A stretch of 64,000 bases of DNA from Saposhnikovia divaricata (GCA_036435485.1 CM071597.1:6317881-6381880), one strand, 5' to 3'; counted from the first letter of the stretch, positions 47,001 to 58,361 are shown. The notes: generated by a model from the letters alone, not told the origin. Numbers and translations: made by a program.

Positions 47001-49508
47001 GACAATGCCTCCAGTTCCTGACAGTATGATTCAAAAGTATCAGATTGGACTATTCTTACGTAACTGATAAATGTGAATGTACAACAAGTACATTGATAAA
47101 AAATGACCTCCAATTGCTCAGGACCTCCATATATATAAAAGTACCGATCAAATGATACTTCTTCAAGCAATTGATCCTCATCTGCTAGTTCGGTGGATTT
47201 TTTGTCAACTTCAATACCAGTTTCTGCAATTAGCAGATCTATGGTTTCCTTGCTAACATGTTCAAGCACTTGCATTCCCCTTGCAGTAAATGCTTTACCG
47301 CTCTAATTTAAGGAAGACAGTGAAATGCAAAATGAAGGAAATATTAAGCCAAATTCTTCAGAAGTAAAAGAAAACAAGTAATCTGAAAGGCATTGTGCAA
47401 ACCTCAATCAAAGATGGGGCAACAGAACTTGCATCACCGTGATTAATAGAATCAGCAAGACTTGCTGCAGAACTTTCCAGTCTGAAGTATACAAGTCAGG
47501 ATCATTGGTTTGACATATGAAATGACATCATTTTAAACATCAAAAGAACCACATTTTCTATACTCAAATAGCTCCATGTCGCAATGTAGTACCAAAATGC
47601 AGAGCAAAGTAACTAAGTTCATCATATAACATACTACACACCACACAGGTAATTTCTCGAGCAATTCACTCTATATGACATAAAGAATTGCGTTGAAAAG
47701 CAATACTATGACATATTTTGATCACACAATAACTAATAGACTAATAGCTCTCTAAACTGTGATTAGAAACACTAGACTGCAGGCGCCAATTCATATAAGG
47801 AAAAAATAAAGAGCAGAACAGAAACACATACAAACACTTATATTTAAACTATTGATTGAGACGATGTAGAACTAATATACGGAAATTTTATTAAGGTCTC
47901 CCTTCACCCTGCAGAATACAGTCTATGACAGTGGAAGAATAGTCTAGATATAAATACATAAGTGTGCACAGATTAATAGTAATGAAGTTCAGAAATGCAG
48001 ATCACAAGCTTCCAGAGGCATAATCAATACTTGGCCACAGGCCTATTTTTCAACTTCTTTGACTGGGAACATAACTTAGAACTTTAAGAAGGTTGAACAC
48101 ATTTAACAATAACTAGTTACTGATGATTTTTCTAAACATGCTGCAACACCATAATTTATGAAGACAACGATACACAAACTATATGATATACCAAGACGAT
48201 ATATAGACATACTTCTGAACAAAAGTAGAACCCCCTCTCCATGCATTTCCAAATGCCTGCCAAGCTCCTGACGCAATATTCTCCACAGAACTATCGAGAG
48301 CTTTCAAACCCTGTAGGATGGAAGATTGTACACAACTGTATGAACATTAAGAAAATACAAAATGCTAAAGTCAACTAATCGGACACTCATGCATTACATA
48401 TTTGTAATATCACTCATAGATCCTGCACTTATCTAGTAGCTGTCGGGTGATCAACACATTATGATAAGAAAGACACCAACATTGCCATACTATCTAACGG
48501 TAAATACCTAATTAATGTATATATATAGATATCATATTTTACTGGTATGATAGCAATTAGCATGATATAATCTGCAAGGTAGTCACTAGCGAGCAAAGAA
48601 GATCATTAAGTCTTACAACAAACTACAAAGGAAGCATATACAGGGACAAATAGCACAGCAATGCAAAAGGTAATAAGCTAATATCAAACAAGATTGATAA
48701 CTATTAACTTGCCTGACTAAGGAGAGTATCCTCACTAGCATTCTCTAGCTTGTCCAAAGCAGCCTTACGTCTAGTGACCTCCTCATCTTCAGTGTCGTCT
48801 TCCTTACCAGATGTTTCTATTTCATCCTCCTTTGAAGATTCCGAGTTTTCCTCCGCGATATGCATATCTGCAATGCTCTGTGCCGCTGTCTTGGCAGCCT
48901 CTGCAGCCTGCATCAAGGAAAATTCCAATAACTATACTGCAGAAATGTGTAAAACTAACAAAGGTTGTCCACCTAACAGATATAGTAACAGCAGTAAAAT
49001 CCAAAATATTTGACGATTAAGAGTCCACCGATGACATTCAAATGACCACAAACCGGTATGTACGGTTTAAAATCATGAAAAGATATCAGTTTCCAACCCT
49101 CCAATCTTAATCAGATTCCAAAATCCTAACAAATAAAGCTTCCATTTCAAGTACAACATTTGTACACGACCACCACTGATCTTCAACATTCCTATTAATC
49201 CAAGTAATAGCTAGCTTCCCACCCGTCTTACATAATTAAATTATCCATCATTTTTTAAACAAATGAAATGAATCACTGTCTCTACTGAACCATATCCATT
49301 CCTTAATTAATAAATTCCAAGTAATCGTTCATCCAAGTATTCTCAATTCAAAGTATAACACAAAACAATTTCGTCAAATAACACCGTAAACTAAAACATT
49401 AGCATACAAGTTTGAAATTATCATCATCATTTCCCAACAAAACATAAGAAGAAAAACATTAGATATACATACATCTATAAGTTTGTATGGATTACAATAT
49501 AGATAGAT

Positions 49509-49540
<32 letters not shown>

Positions 49541-49639
49541 CAGGGAGAGAGAGAGGGAGCAGAGAGGAAGAGGAGAGACAGCAGAGAGAGAGAGAGAAAG
49601 AGGAAGGGAGAGAGAGAGATGAGAGGGAGAGAGACAGAG

Positions 49640-49683
<44 letters not shown>

Positions 49684-49874
49684 GGGGGAGAGAGATGTAC
49701 ATTGCGAGAGATCTCTTCAGCAGCCTTCTGAAGATCGGAGAAAACCGAAGAGAAACCCCAACCGCCCCAACCACCACTACCACTGCTTTCAATTGGCGGC
49801 GTAACTTGTTCGATTTCTTGTAATTCAGGCTTCTTCATCGCTTCACTCTCTGATTTCACATCATTCTTCTCCAT
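44053..49874 (-). CDS. FAM114 (DUF719)-like protein, nine exons
   Basis: Exons by splice reading on the minus strand: 49874-49701, 48907-48713, 48310-48213, 47481-47403, 47302-47108, 47017-46761, 45472-45382, 45275-45059, 44264-44053. Together they give 1518 bases, 505 residues, in frame to the TAG at 44053-44055. The N-terminus has an acidic leader and then GSGGWGGWGFSSVFSDLQKA, the Gly-Trp signature of this family. An Ala-rich helix (AAEAAKTAAQSIADM), an acidic linker and the conserved block LDSSVENIASGAWQAFGNAW follow. The rest is alpha-helical. Animal FAM114A1/A2 are Rab2-binding Golgi-associated proteins of similar length; the plant role is not known to me. Intron 2 uses a GC donor (CAG|GCAAGT); all others are GT-AG. 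Introns hold a SINE-like repeat, a MITE, a tandem duplication and a long GA/CT microsatellite. Exon 5's donor (GAG|GTCATT) is the least certain boundary. Confidence 0.88.
44451..44750. repeat. Diverged tandem duplication in intron 8
   Basis: GGTACCAC(A/G)AGAAAAGAGATAT and the following 120 bases, through ACTCGAGGGT(A/C)TGGATGTACGA, occur twice (about 44453-44570 and 44600-44735), with a small insertion in the second copy. Confidence 0.8.
46225..46385 (-). repeat. SINE-like tRNA-derived repeat in intron 6
   Basis: On the minus strand, CTAGTGGTATATCTTC (A-box-like) precedes GAGGGTTCGAACCTTC (B-box-like) at tRNA spacing. The upstream end is duplicated: AGATATACCACTAGAC and AGAACATCACAACTTTA each occur twice (46294-46332 and 46350-46390). 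No tail was found on the other side beyond an ATATAT run. Confidence 0.45.
46393..46712. mobile_element. Probable Harbinger-type MITE in intron 6
   Basis: TTA flanks on both sides (46390-46392, 46713-46715). The ends GGGCTCCGTTT and, as reverse complement, GCGTATGTTTGTTTC are weakly inverted. The interior is rich in GGAAAATATTT/AAATATTTTCC palindromes. 320 bases, non-coding. Confidence 0.5.
49507..49692. repeat. (GA)n / (CT)n microsatellite in intron 1
   Basis: About 185 bases of near-pure GA on the plus strand, with GGGA variants, beginning only 8 bases inside intron 1 of the FAM114-like gene. On the transcript it is a pyrimidine tract. The long Ser/Leu and Arg/Glu frames over it are artefacts. 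Confidence 0.95.
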
Positions 49875-51130
49875 TTCAACACAATCAAGTGACCACCACG
49901 ATTCAAGTTTGATATCTTGTTCACTCAGATCGATAGATACAGACTGTTGCGATCAATCTACACCCTCCATTCTCTCTCAATGTGTTCAAGCTACGACGTC
50001 GTTTACTTGCACCCTACCGTACCAACCGAAATGTGCTATAATTTGAATCGGTTTGACAATTGACATATCCAAAGTCCATTTTTAATTTGTTAAATTAAAT
50101 ATATTTTATGAAACAAAATGATAATAAAATCAGCTCATTCTTTGCAGCCTCAAATACATTATTTTAACGTGTTCTGTTTTATGAATACTTATCAAAATTA
50201 ACATTTTTTCTATTTTTTGCTATTTTACTATTTTTTTTAAAATATTTATAAAAATATAATTTATTAAAAAATATTTTACAAAAACTACCATCTTATTTAC
50301 ATAAATACAATCATCGCAGTTGCATATGTGATCGCAAACCGTTGTGTTTGGTTAATTTGGTTGCAAATCATATTTTTGTAAATAAGATGATATTTTCGTA
50401 AAATATTTTTTAAAATAAAGTAATTTTGTAAAAAAAAATTAAACTTGTATATTTATGAAAAAAATCTTTTTTTATTTATAACATTTATTCTGCATTTTTT
50501 TAATTGCGTAGAATTCTTAAATAAACGGGAGGATATAAATTATTGGTAGCAATTAATTTTGTAACAAATCCATTTTTATCAAAATTTGTTTGGTAGATAA
50601 AGTAATAGAAATGGGTGTATGGTAAGGGAGAATTAGGGGTCCTGTTACATCAGTTGTGTTGGACTGGGGGGCCAACAGGCCCAACACAAAGTAACACAAA
50701 AGTTTGGTTTTTATTTGTATTTTATCCTTTTAAAATGGTTTCATTTATGCAAAAAAAAAAAAAACAAAACAAAAGAAAGACCAACGTCCCAGTTTGGCTA
50801 GTAATAATTTTTTTCCTGAAAAATATAACTACAAATTATTTGATAATTTTTAAAAATATTCAAAAGTGTTTTTAGCTAAAAAAATTGTTATAAAAGAAAG
50901 CAGATCTTTCCATAATTTTCAGAACAACTAATTTTTAACATTTACGGAAAGCAAAATTTTTATTAATTTCTTTATAACAAACGGTAAAATATATTTAGAC
51001 ATAAAAACATCAATGTTTCAATAATTTTACTATTAGAAATAAAATATGAAATTTTTGCCATGGATGGGAGGAAGTATTGACTATTGAGGTTGTCCATTAT
51101 TTAGTGAAATTGACATGACACATTTTCTTG
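49875..51130. other. Intergenic: FAM114 promoter side and AT-rich DNA
   Basis: 49875-50040 should contain the 5' UTR and core promoter of the FAM114-like gene (minus strand), but no clear TATA box is seen. 50040-51130 is AT-rich. A GC-richer patch at 50610-50700 (GGGGGGCCAACAGGCCCAAC) is unexplained. Confidence 0.45.
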
Positions 51131-51136
51131 TTGCAG

Positions 51137-51243
51137 AAGAGAATGGCTGAGTCTAGTAGGAGAAAAGTCAGTCGGACTGATTTAAGGAAGATAGAATCAG
51201 TGCGCTACCTCGGAACTTACAAGAAATTATTCTTTGTTTTCTG
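51137..51243 (+). pseudogene. Unrecognised host exon, left part, cut by copia
   Basis: An acceptor-like TTCTTGTTGCAG ends at 51136 and is followed by an open, codon-like stretch reading KRMAESSRRKVSRTDLRKIE. It runs into the retrotransposon at 51244. The reading frame resumes across the duplication TTCTG on the other side (56676 onward, ENQYLVEKLEKLLDHY) and stops at TAA near 56756. Basic then leucine-rich, about 60 residues in all. I do not recognise the family. This looks like a single exon of a host gene interrupted by the element, but the rest of the gene was not found. Confidence 0.45.
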
Positions 51244-51463
51244 TAAAGATATTAATATTCCAAAGAAACTATTGGTGGCTTTTAGTTAGTTAGTTAGTTA
51301 AAAGTCAAAGTCAAAATACTATAGCTATCTTTGTTACTATATAAACAGATGTCCTGTATTTCATTTCATCAAGTTTGTTACAATATTCAGTTATCAATAT
51401 CAATACAATGTTTCTCTCTTCTTCATTTCTCTCTTAGCATATCTGCAACTATACAAGTTATTA
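51244..51463 (+). repeat. 5' LTR (220 bp) of the young copia element
   Basis: Begins TAAAGATATTAATATTCC and ends ACAAGTTATTA. It contains a TTAG-repeat (51288-51301), two W-box cores in a row (AGTCAAAGTCAAA, reverse of TTGAC) at 51302-51315, and a TATA box CTATATAAAC at 51338-51347. The W-boxes suggest WRKY-dependent, stress-responsive transcription; that is inference. Confidence 0.95.
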
Positions 51464-51476
51464 TGGTATCAGAGCC
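51464..51476 (+). other. Primer-binding site of the young copia element
   Basis: TGGTATCAGAGCC starts directly after the LTR and matches the initiator Met-tRNA primer site used by plant copia elements. Confidence 0.95.
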
Positions 51477-51761
51477 ATAGAGAATCAAGATCTGCTTCGT
51501 CCTCGTAGTTTATCAACGATTCTCGTCTTCATTTCCAATTCTTCATCAGGTTTCATCGACGAATCTGTATTTTTTATCTGTGTTTCTTGTTATTTTGAGC
51601 TGTTTTGATGAAGAATTACATCTATGATTACGCGATTCTCTGTCGATTGATTGTTCATTACGCGATTTGGTGTGTTCTTCGTCGCTTGTTGCTTGATTAA
51701 GTTTCCGCTGTTAAGATTGCAATCGTGTTAAAAATACATGTTGTTTTGATTGTTCTGCAAA

Positions 51762-54700
51762 ATGTTATGGTTTAATAGTTCAATTAGGCCTCAACTTTCG
51801 TATGCTAATGTTGTTTCGAATCAAAACAATACTTCGACGACTCAAAATAATGGAGAAAATGTTGACGAACGTAGACATGTTGATCAACATGTTCCTGTTG
51901 TTGATGAGGTCTCCATTGACTCAAATCTTCATCCGTTGTATTTGCAAAATATTGATCATCCAGGACTTGTGCTTATCTCTAAGAAATTAACTGGAACAAA
52001 GAATTATGGACCTTGGAAAAGGTCAATTACTATTGCTTTGTCTGCGAAAAACAAGCTAGGTCTTGTTAATGGTACTTGTCCCAAACCAGAGGCTAGTTCA
52101 CCACTTAGTTCTCAATGGGATAGGGTTAATGACATGGTAATCAGTTGGATATTGAACACTGTTTCAGAAGAGATTAGTAATGGTATGGATTTTGTTACTT
52201 CTGCCCAAGAAATGTGGGAGGAGCTTCATGGTCAGTTTCCTAGTGTGAATGGTCACAGAGTTTATCAAGTCCTAAAGGATATTCATGCTTTGGAACAAGG
52301 TGATAAGTCAGTTGAGATTTATTATCATAAGCTGAAGAATTTCTGGGATGAGTATTCTGTTTTAGAATCAGTAAATGGTTGCAAGTGTGGTTGTACTTGT
52401 GGTTCTGCTAAGCTGCAAGAAGAAAGAGAGCAGAGAAAGAAGCTTTTACAGTTTCTTATGGGATTGAATGACAGTTATGCAGTGGCTAGAGGACAGATAC
52501 TTATGATGAATCCTTTGCCAAGTTTATCTCAAGCTTTTTCATTGATTAAGCAAGATGAAAAGCAGAAACAGGGTAGGAATGCTTCTACTTCTTTTCTTGG
52601 TGCAGTGACAGAGGCATCTAAGCCACAGTCTGTTGCCAATTCTTCTCAAGGAACTGGAGTTACTCACAAGAACTTTGGAAACAATAAGTCTGGTCTCAAA
52701 TGTTCCTATTGTCATAAGGAAGGACATTTGAAGGAAAATTGTTTCAAACTCATTGGTTATCCAGATAAGAAGAAAGCAAAAGGGAAATTTACTCCAGCTC
52801 CACAGTCTTCTTCTTCTACTGCTAGTACTGGCTTCAGACAGGTGCCTCAGGCTATGAATGTTGGTTATCCAAGTACTTATACCAATCAATTTGCTAGCAA
52901 TTTTCCAATGCAGTTGCAGAATAATTCTGTACCTGAAAAATCACAGAGTTTCAGTTCTGGCTCTGTGACTCCAACTTTTGAACAGTTGCAACATCAGATG
53001 TCTCAAATGAATCATATGATGATGATGATGCAAAATAAGCCTAATTCTCCAGAAGATCATGTTCATACTATGGCAGGTATGGCATATAGTTTTCTTTCTC
53101 ATTCATTACCAAATTCTTCTCATTTGTGGATAGTGGATACTGGAGCCTCGAACCATATGTGCAGTAATAAGGATTTACTTCAAGATATTAAATTCATTTC
53201 ACAACCTTTTCATGTTGCACTTCCAAACCAACATATCATATCAGTTAATTCTGTTGGGACTGTTGTTTTAAATCAACACATTACTCTCCAGAATGTTTTG
53301 TTTGTGCCTGAGTTTTCTTGTAATCTTCTATCTATCTCAAGATTAACACAAGATCATGCTTGTGTTATTTCTTTTCTGGAAAATGAATGTCTGTTTCAGG
53401 ACCAGAGTCAACAGAAGGTGCTAGCTACTGGTAGACAATTTGAAGGTCTATACTATTTGTCTTCTCCATCTTCATCAAAATCTACTCATGCTGGATTTTC
53501 TGTTGTTCAAAGTGCTACTTCTCATATGGTAGATAGCAAAGTTTGGCATCTCAGGTTAGGACATGTACCTGATGCCATATTACATCACATTCCTATCTCT
53601 ACTGATAATGTTGCTACTAGAGAGTGTCCTGTTTGTCCTCTCTCAAAACAATGTAAACTGCCATTTCCAAAATTCAGTTCTACTGTTACTACTGAATCTT
53701 TTTCTTTGTTACATATGGACATTTGGGGTCCATATCATGTTGCTACTACTAGTGGTTGTAAATACTTTCTTACAATTGTGGATGACTATACTAGAGCTAC
53801 ATGGATCTTTTTAATGCCAAATAAACAACAAGTTCTTAGTATTTTTCAGAAATTTGTTTCTCATGTTCAGACTCAATTTCAGAAATCTCCTAAAATTGTT
53901 AGATCTGATAATGGGAGTGAATTTAAGAGTCATTCTTTTGCTGATTATCTTTCAAGTCTTGGCATCATTCATCAGACTTCATGTCCTTATACACCACAGC
54001 AGAATGCTAAAGTGGAGAGAAAACATAGACATTTGTTAGAAATGAGTAGAGCCTTAAGGTTTCAATCAGGGTTACCTTCAAAATACTGGGGAGAATGTGT
54101 TCTTACAGCAGCTTATCTCATCAATATGTTACCTACTCCAGTCTTGGGTTACAAATCTCCTTTCCAAATGCTATATGATAAAATTCCAGATTATTCTTCT
54201 TTGAGAGCTTTTGGATGTTTATGCTATGCATCTATTCATTCAATGGATAAATTTGCTCCAAGAGCAATTAAATCTATTTTTCTTGGATATCCTTTTCATT
54301 AAAAGGGGTACAAATTACTTGATCTCTCTACTTATACAATATTTGTTAGTAGGCATGTGGTTTTTCATGAGACCACTTTTCCATATCTTTCTGGCACAAA
54401 TTCATCATTTTCTACTTTTCAAGATTGGTGTCTTGATAATCCTACTAATTCATCTATTTTTACCAATGTTTTACCTCATGCTACTACTTCTGTTTCTCAT
54501 GATCATTCTACACCTGTTGCTGAACATTCTGTACCTCACAATTTTTCTCCATCAGTTACTTTGGATTTCAATGATTTCAATGATTTCTCTAATTCAGAGG
54601 ATCCACCTTCATCCTCTTCACCCTCTTTATTTGTTTCCAGAAAGTCCACTAGAGTTATTGTTAGGCCTAAATGGTGGAATGATTATCAGATTTCAAATAA

Positions 54701-56501
54701 TCATCAATCTTCTTCTCTCAATGTTCTTAATTCAAAAGCAAACTTGTCAACTTTTCTTTCAACACTTCCACAAAATATCTCAGACACAGTTTACTTAGCT
54801 AATTCCACAAAGGTTGTTGAACCAAAACATTATTTTCAAGCTGTCAAGGATCCTCTTTGGATTGAGGCTATGCAAAAGGAATTGCAAGCTCTTGAGCATA
54901 ACCATACATGGGATTTGGTCCCTTTGCCACCTGGAAAATCTGTTGTAGATAGCAAATGGGTATATAAAGTAAAATATCTACCTAATGGTCAGGTTGAAAG
55001 GTATAAGGCTAGGTTAGTGGCTAAGGGATATACACAAACAGAAGGTGTGGATTATCATGATACTTTTGCACCAGTGGTTAAAATGGTAACTGTCAGAAGT
55101 TTGTTAGCTATAGCAGCAGCAAAAGGTTGGATTGTTGAACAACTTGATGTTGATAATGCCTTTTTACATGGTAATTTACAAGAAGAAGTATACATGAAGT
55201 TACCTTTAGGGTATATTAATAAATCTGGAAGGAATCCTGTGTGTAGATTGGTTAAATCAATTTATGGCTTGAAACAGGCTTCTAGAGAATGGTTTGCTAA
55301 ACTTTCTGCATGTTTGATTGATATTGGCTATGTTCAGTCAAAATTGGATTATTCTATGTTCACTTATAAATCCACAAGTGGAGTGTTTGTGGCAGTCTTA
55401 GTATATGTTGATGATATCCTCATTTCTGGCAATGATAGTTCTACTATTAATGCTTTGAAGCAGTTGCTCCATACAAAATTTGGCATTAAGAATTTAGGTG
55501 CTGTGAAGTATTACTTGGGTTTGGAAGTTCACAGGGATGCAACTGGAATTTTTGTGTCTCAACAAAAATTTATATCTGATCTTCTTGCTGTAGCAGAATT
55601 GACTGATTGTAGACCTTTGGCTGTTCCTTTAGATCCTCATTTGAAGCTGTATGATAGTGATGAGTCTGGTACATTGTTGACAGATCCTTCTGTTTATAGA
55701 GCTTGGGTTGGCAAGTTACTTTACTTAAACACTTGTAGACCAGATATTTCTTTTTCTGTTCAACTTCTCAGTCAGTTTATGCATGCTCCTAGAGTGAAGC
55801 ATATGGATGCAGCAGTTCGAGTTCTTCGTTATCTTAAGTGCACTAAAGGACATGGTTTGTTCTTTCCAGCTAATAATGATCTTCAATTAAAGGTCTATAG
55901 TGACAGTGATTGGGCTGGTGATCCTAATGATAGGAAATCTGTTGGAGCTTATTGTTTACTTCTTGGTCCTGTTGCTATTTCTTGGCGATCTAAGAAACAA
56001 AATGTTACTTCTAAAAGTTCTGCAGAGGCAGAGTATAGAGCTCTTTCAGATGCTAGTTGTGAAGTGATTTGGCTTGTTAATCTTTTACAGGCCTTACAAC
56101 TTCCTGTTTCTGGTCCTACTGCTATGTTTTGTGACAGTAAGGCTGCAATAGATTTAACTGCTAATCCTGTTTATCATGCCAGGACCAAGCACATAGAACT
56201 TGATGTGCATTTTATTAGAGAAAAGATCAAGTCTGGTCTGGTTTCTGTTTCTCAAATTTCTACAAAGGATAATGTTGCAGACATTTTAACCAAAGGCTTG
56301 GGAAAAGTGTTACATTGGACTTTCTCACACAAATTGGGTCTTTGCTTATTGTCTCAGTCTTCAATTTGTGGGGGGACTAATGCTAATGCTAGTATAGATG
56401 CAACACCTGCTCATGTAGATGCTGTTGCTGCTAAGGTTTCTCATCAAGGGGAGGCTAAAGATATTAATATTCCAAAAAAACTATTGGTGGCTTTTAGTTA
56501 G
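51762..56501 (+). pseudogene. Copia gag-pol, one in-frame stop
   Basis: It encodes all enzymes needed for retrotransposition. I use the ATG at 51762; the upstream extension to 51750 relies on a TTG. Gag begins with the HPLYLQNIDHPGLVLISKKL block of plant copia gag and ends at a CCHC knuckle (CSYCHKEGHLKENC, about residue 313). The protease has DTGAS (about 458). The integrase has WHLRLGH, HMDIWGP, RSDNGSEF and VERKHR with its D, D, E. A TAA at 54300-54302 stands where the family normally has Gln. The frame continues through reverse transcriptase (YVDD, about residue 1213) and RNase H (SDSDWAGD, then AEAEYRAL) to the TAG at 56499-56501, 46 bases inside the 3' LTR. No frameshift. The single nonsense codon fits the youth shown by the LTRs. 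Confidence 0.95.
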
Positions 56502-56675
56502 TTAGTTAGTTAAAAGTCAAAGTCAAAATAGTATAGCTATCTTTGTTACTATATAAACAGATGTCCTGTATTTCATTTCATCAAGTTTGTTACAATATTC
56601 AGTTATCAATATCAATACAATGTTTCTTTCTTCTTCATTTCTCTCTTAGCATATCTACAACTATACAAGTTATTA
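56456..56675 (+). repeat. 3' LTR (220 bp) of the young copia element
   Basis: Same length as the 5' LTR; differences seen at four positions (AAAGAAA/AAAAAAA, ATACTATAG/ATAGTATAG, TTTCTCTC/TTTCTTTC, TCTGCAAC/TCTACAAC). Followed by TTCTG, the target duplication. Confidence 0.95.
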
Positions 56676-56758
56676 TTCTGCTGCAGTGAGAACCAGTATC
56701 TTGTCGAAAAATTGGAGAAATTGTTGGACCATTATTCCAAATCTTGCTTTTGTTAACT
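56676..56758 (+). pseudogene. Unrecognised host exon, right part
   Basis: Continuation of the frame at 51137-51243 after the retrotransposon; it reads SENQYLVEKLEKLLDHYSKS and ends at a TAA. Its last 21 bases (56738-56758) are repeated with one change at 57030-57050, on the other side of the inverted ZFWD fragment. Confidence 0.4.
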
Positions 56759-57050
56759 TTTAACACGTTAACTTTTAAAACATGTTAACTTTTAATTTAA
56801 AATCTAATTTTGCAATAATTAATATATACTTAAAAATATCTTTCATTAATCTCAATGAAGGGTTCAAAAGCATATACAATATTTAGATGCAGAGCACTTT
56901 CTACGATCTTAAAAATAGCTCTTTAGTAATACAAGAGATATCACAAAGATGTTTTTTCATTCAATTTCCATACAGTTAGCTGTCCCGTGGCATCCCCAGT
57001 GAAAAACAGACCTCCAGTGCCTATCTGTACAAATCTAGCTTTTGTTAACT
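56738..57050. repeat. Direct repeats bracketing the ZFWD fragment
   Basis: 56738-56758 and 57030-57050 are 21-base direct repeats with one mismatch (CAAATCT, T or A, GCTTTTGTTAACT). They lie at the ends of the inverted fragment, as a target duplication or a repair-template scar would. Confidence 0.85.
56775..57029 (-). pseudogene. Inverted fragment of the ZFWD gene 3' end
   Basis: On the minus strand this matches 61296-61540: the last about 29 codons (ACAGATAGGCACTGGAGG, GGGATGCCACGGGACAGC, TATGGAAATTGAATGAAA), the stop (TGA instead of TAA) and about 150 bases of 3' UTR. There is a small insertion after the stop and scattered substitutions. There is no upstream coding sequence, so it is a dead fragment. 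The polymorphic stop and UTR changes suggest it is not very recent. Confidence 0.92.
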
Positions 57051-57602
57051 ATATGTTGTTGAGAAAATAAGCTCCTTCTCTTGCTCAGTTTCATTGAGAT
57101 AAAATACTGGCTGTTTCTTATATTTCTATTTTTTGGGTGAGATGTAGCTCAAAGTTTTTTCTGGTTATTTATTTTGTGTGTTAGTTTTTGCACACAGACC
57201 GGGTAGGATGGTATATTGGATACGGATAAGATTGGATCTGATTCGGTTCTACTTTAGTTCTAGTTATGCATAATTTGATTTGGTTTCGGTTTGGTTCAAA
57301 TCTTGATAAAAATCAGATGAATTTTGGATTGAATTCGGTTCGGTTAGGTTTTGTTTGGATCAGAGAAGTAAGATTTCAATTAATATTGAATCAATTTTGG
57401 ATTATCGTAAAATTAAGGTTTTTAAGTAAATTTGTTGAAGTATTACTTCTTGTACTTGTTCGTTTTTTAATTTATGAGACTTAGAAAAGAAATTCTTAAA
57501 AAAAAAATTAACATAAATGATGTAACTTCTTAAAAAATTTGATTAATTTTGTTATGTTATTTTTTTTACAATAAAACTATTTCGAATAAGAAAATGCTTA
57601 TA

Positions 57603-58289
57603 GAACATCTCCAACGGCATTAGGTATAATGATTAGCTATAATAAGTGTTAGCTAAAATTTGTTGAAGCTGTAACACATTGTGCTCTAGTGGTGTTAGCA
57701 ATAATGGTTAGCTACAATTCAAAAACAGTATTTTATTATTATTTTGGTTCACCTTTTTCGTTATTCACCATGGATATAATTTAAATAAGGTAAAAAGGTG
57801 ACATGGATATTTTAGATAATGACTACAGATTCAACAGATATAGAAGATGAAATAAAGGATATCTATAATTTTTGCTAACAGAACTTGTGGTTGGAGGTGT
57901 ATATTTTTTAGCTAATATGTATATCATAGTGCCACCTAGACTTTTTACCTAATAGGTAGTGGTGGTTGGAGATGCTCCAAGGGTGTTATGTATATTTGTT
58001 AGCTATAATATATAATATAATATATTGATAATTATCTAAAATTATAGCTAAGAAGTTTTAGGTTTACTCCAATGGTATTATGTATAATTATATTATCTAA
58101 AATTATACCTAATAGATTTAGAGGTTTTACAAATGTAGCTAGCCCAATTTTAGTTATCTATATTTTTTTGCTAATGGATAATGGTTGGAGTATTGAATTT
58201 TTACCTAATATCTAAAATGTGCCACATAGATGCCATGTAGGTGACACATAGATGAATTTAACTAAGAGGTTTTACCATTGGAGATGCTC
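57603..58289. mobile_element. MITE in arm B
   Basis: Ends GAACATCTCCAACGGCAT and, as reverse complement, GAGCATCTCCAATGGTA; TA lies on both sides. Arm A at 43185-43215 lacks the sequence, which proves an insertion. The interior repeats GGAGATGCTCCAAGGGTG and TTACTCCAATGG-type phrases, hinting at one copy nested in another. Confidence 0.8.
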
Positions 58290-58361
58290 TAAGTGAACTA
58301 ATTTAATGTTTCATTTTTTATTTCAATTTCATAAGTTTTGGATCATTAGCAAATTATATTA

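Larger units (their letters stand above)
51244..56675 (+). mobile_element. Young Ty1/copia element with TA...TA LTRs
   Basis: Two 220-bp LTRs differ at about 4 positions; a 5-bp duplication TTCTG flanks the element (51239-51243, 56676-56680). The LTRs start TAAAGATATT and end AAGTTATTA, so they lack the usual TG...CA ends. The primer site follows the 5' LTR at once, and a purine tract AAGGGGAGGC precedes the 3' LTR. Gag-pol has one in-frame stop. Related to the decayed copy at 22135-24911. Confidence 0.96.

Noticed and set aside
49374..49874. Ser/Leu-rich C-terminus on the first exon of the FAM114-like gene
   Set aside because: It translates the CT microsatellite of intron 1; a proper donor lies at 49699-49700 and the downstream exons continue in frame.
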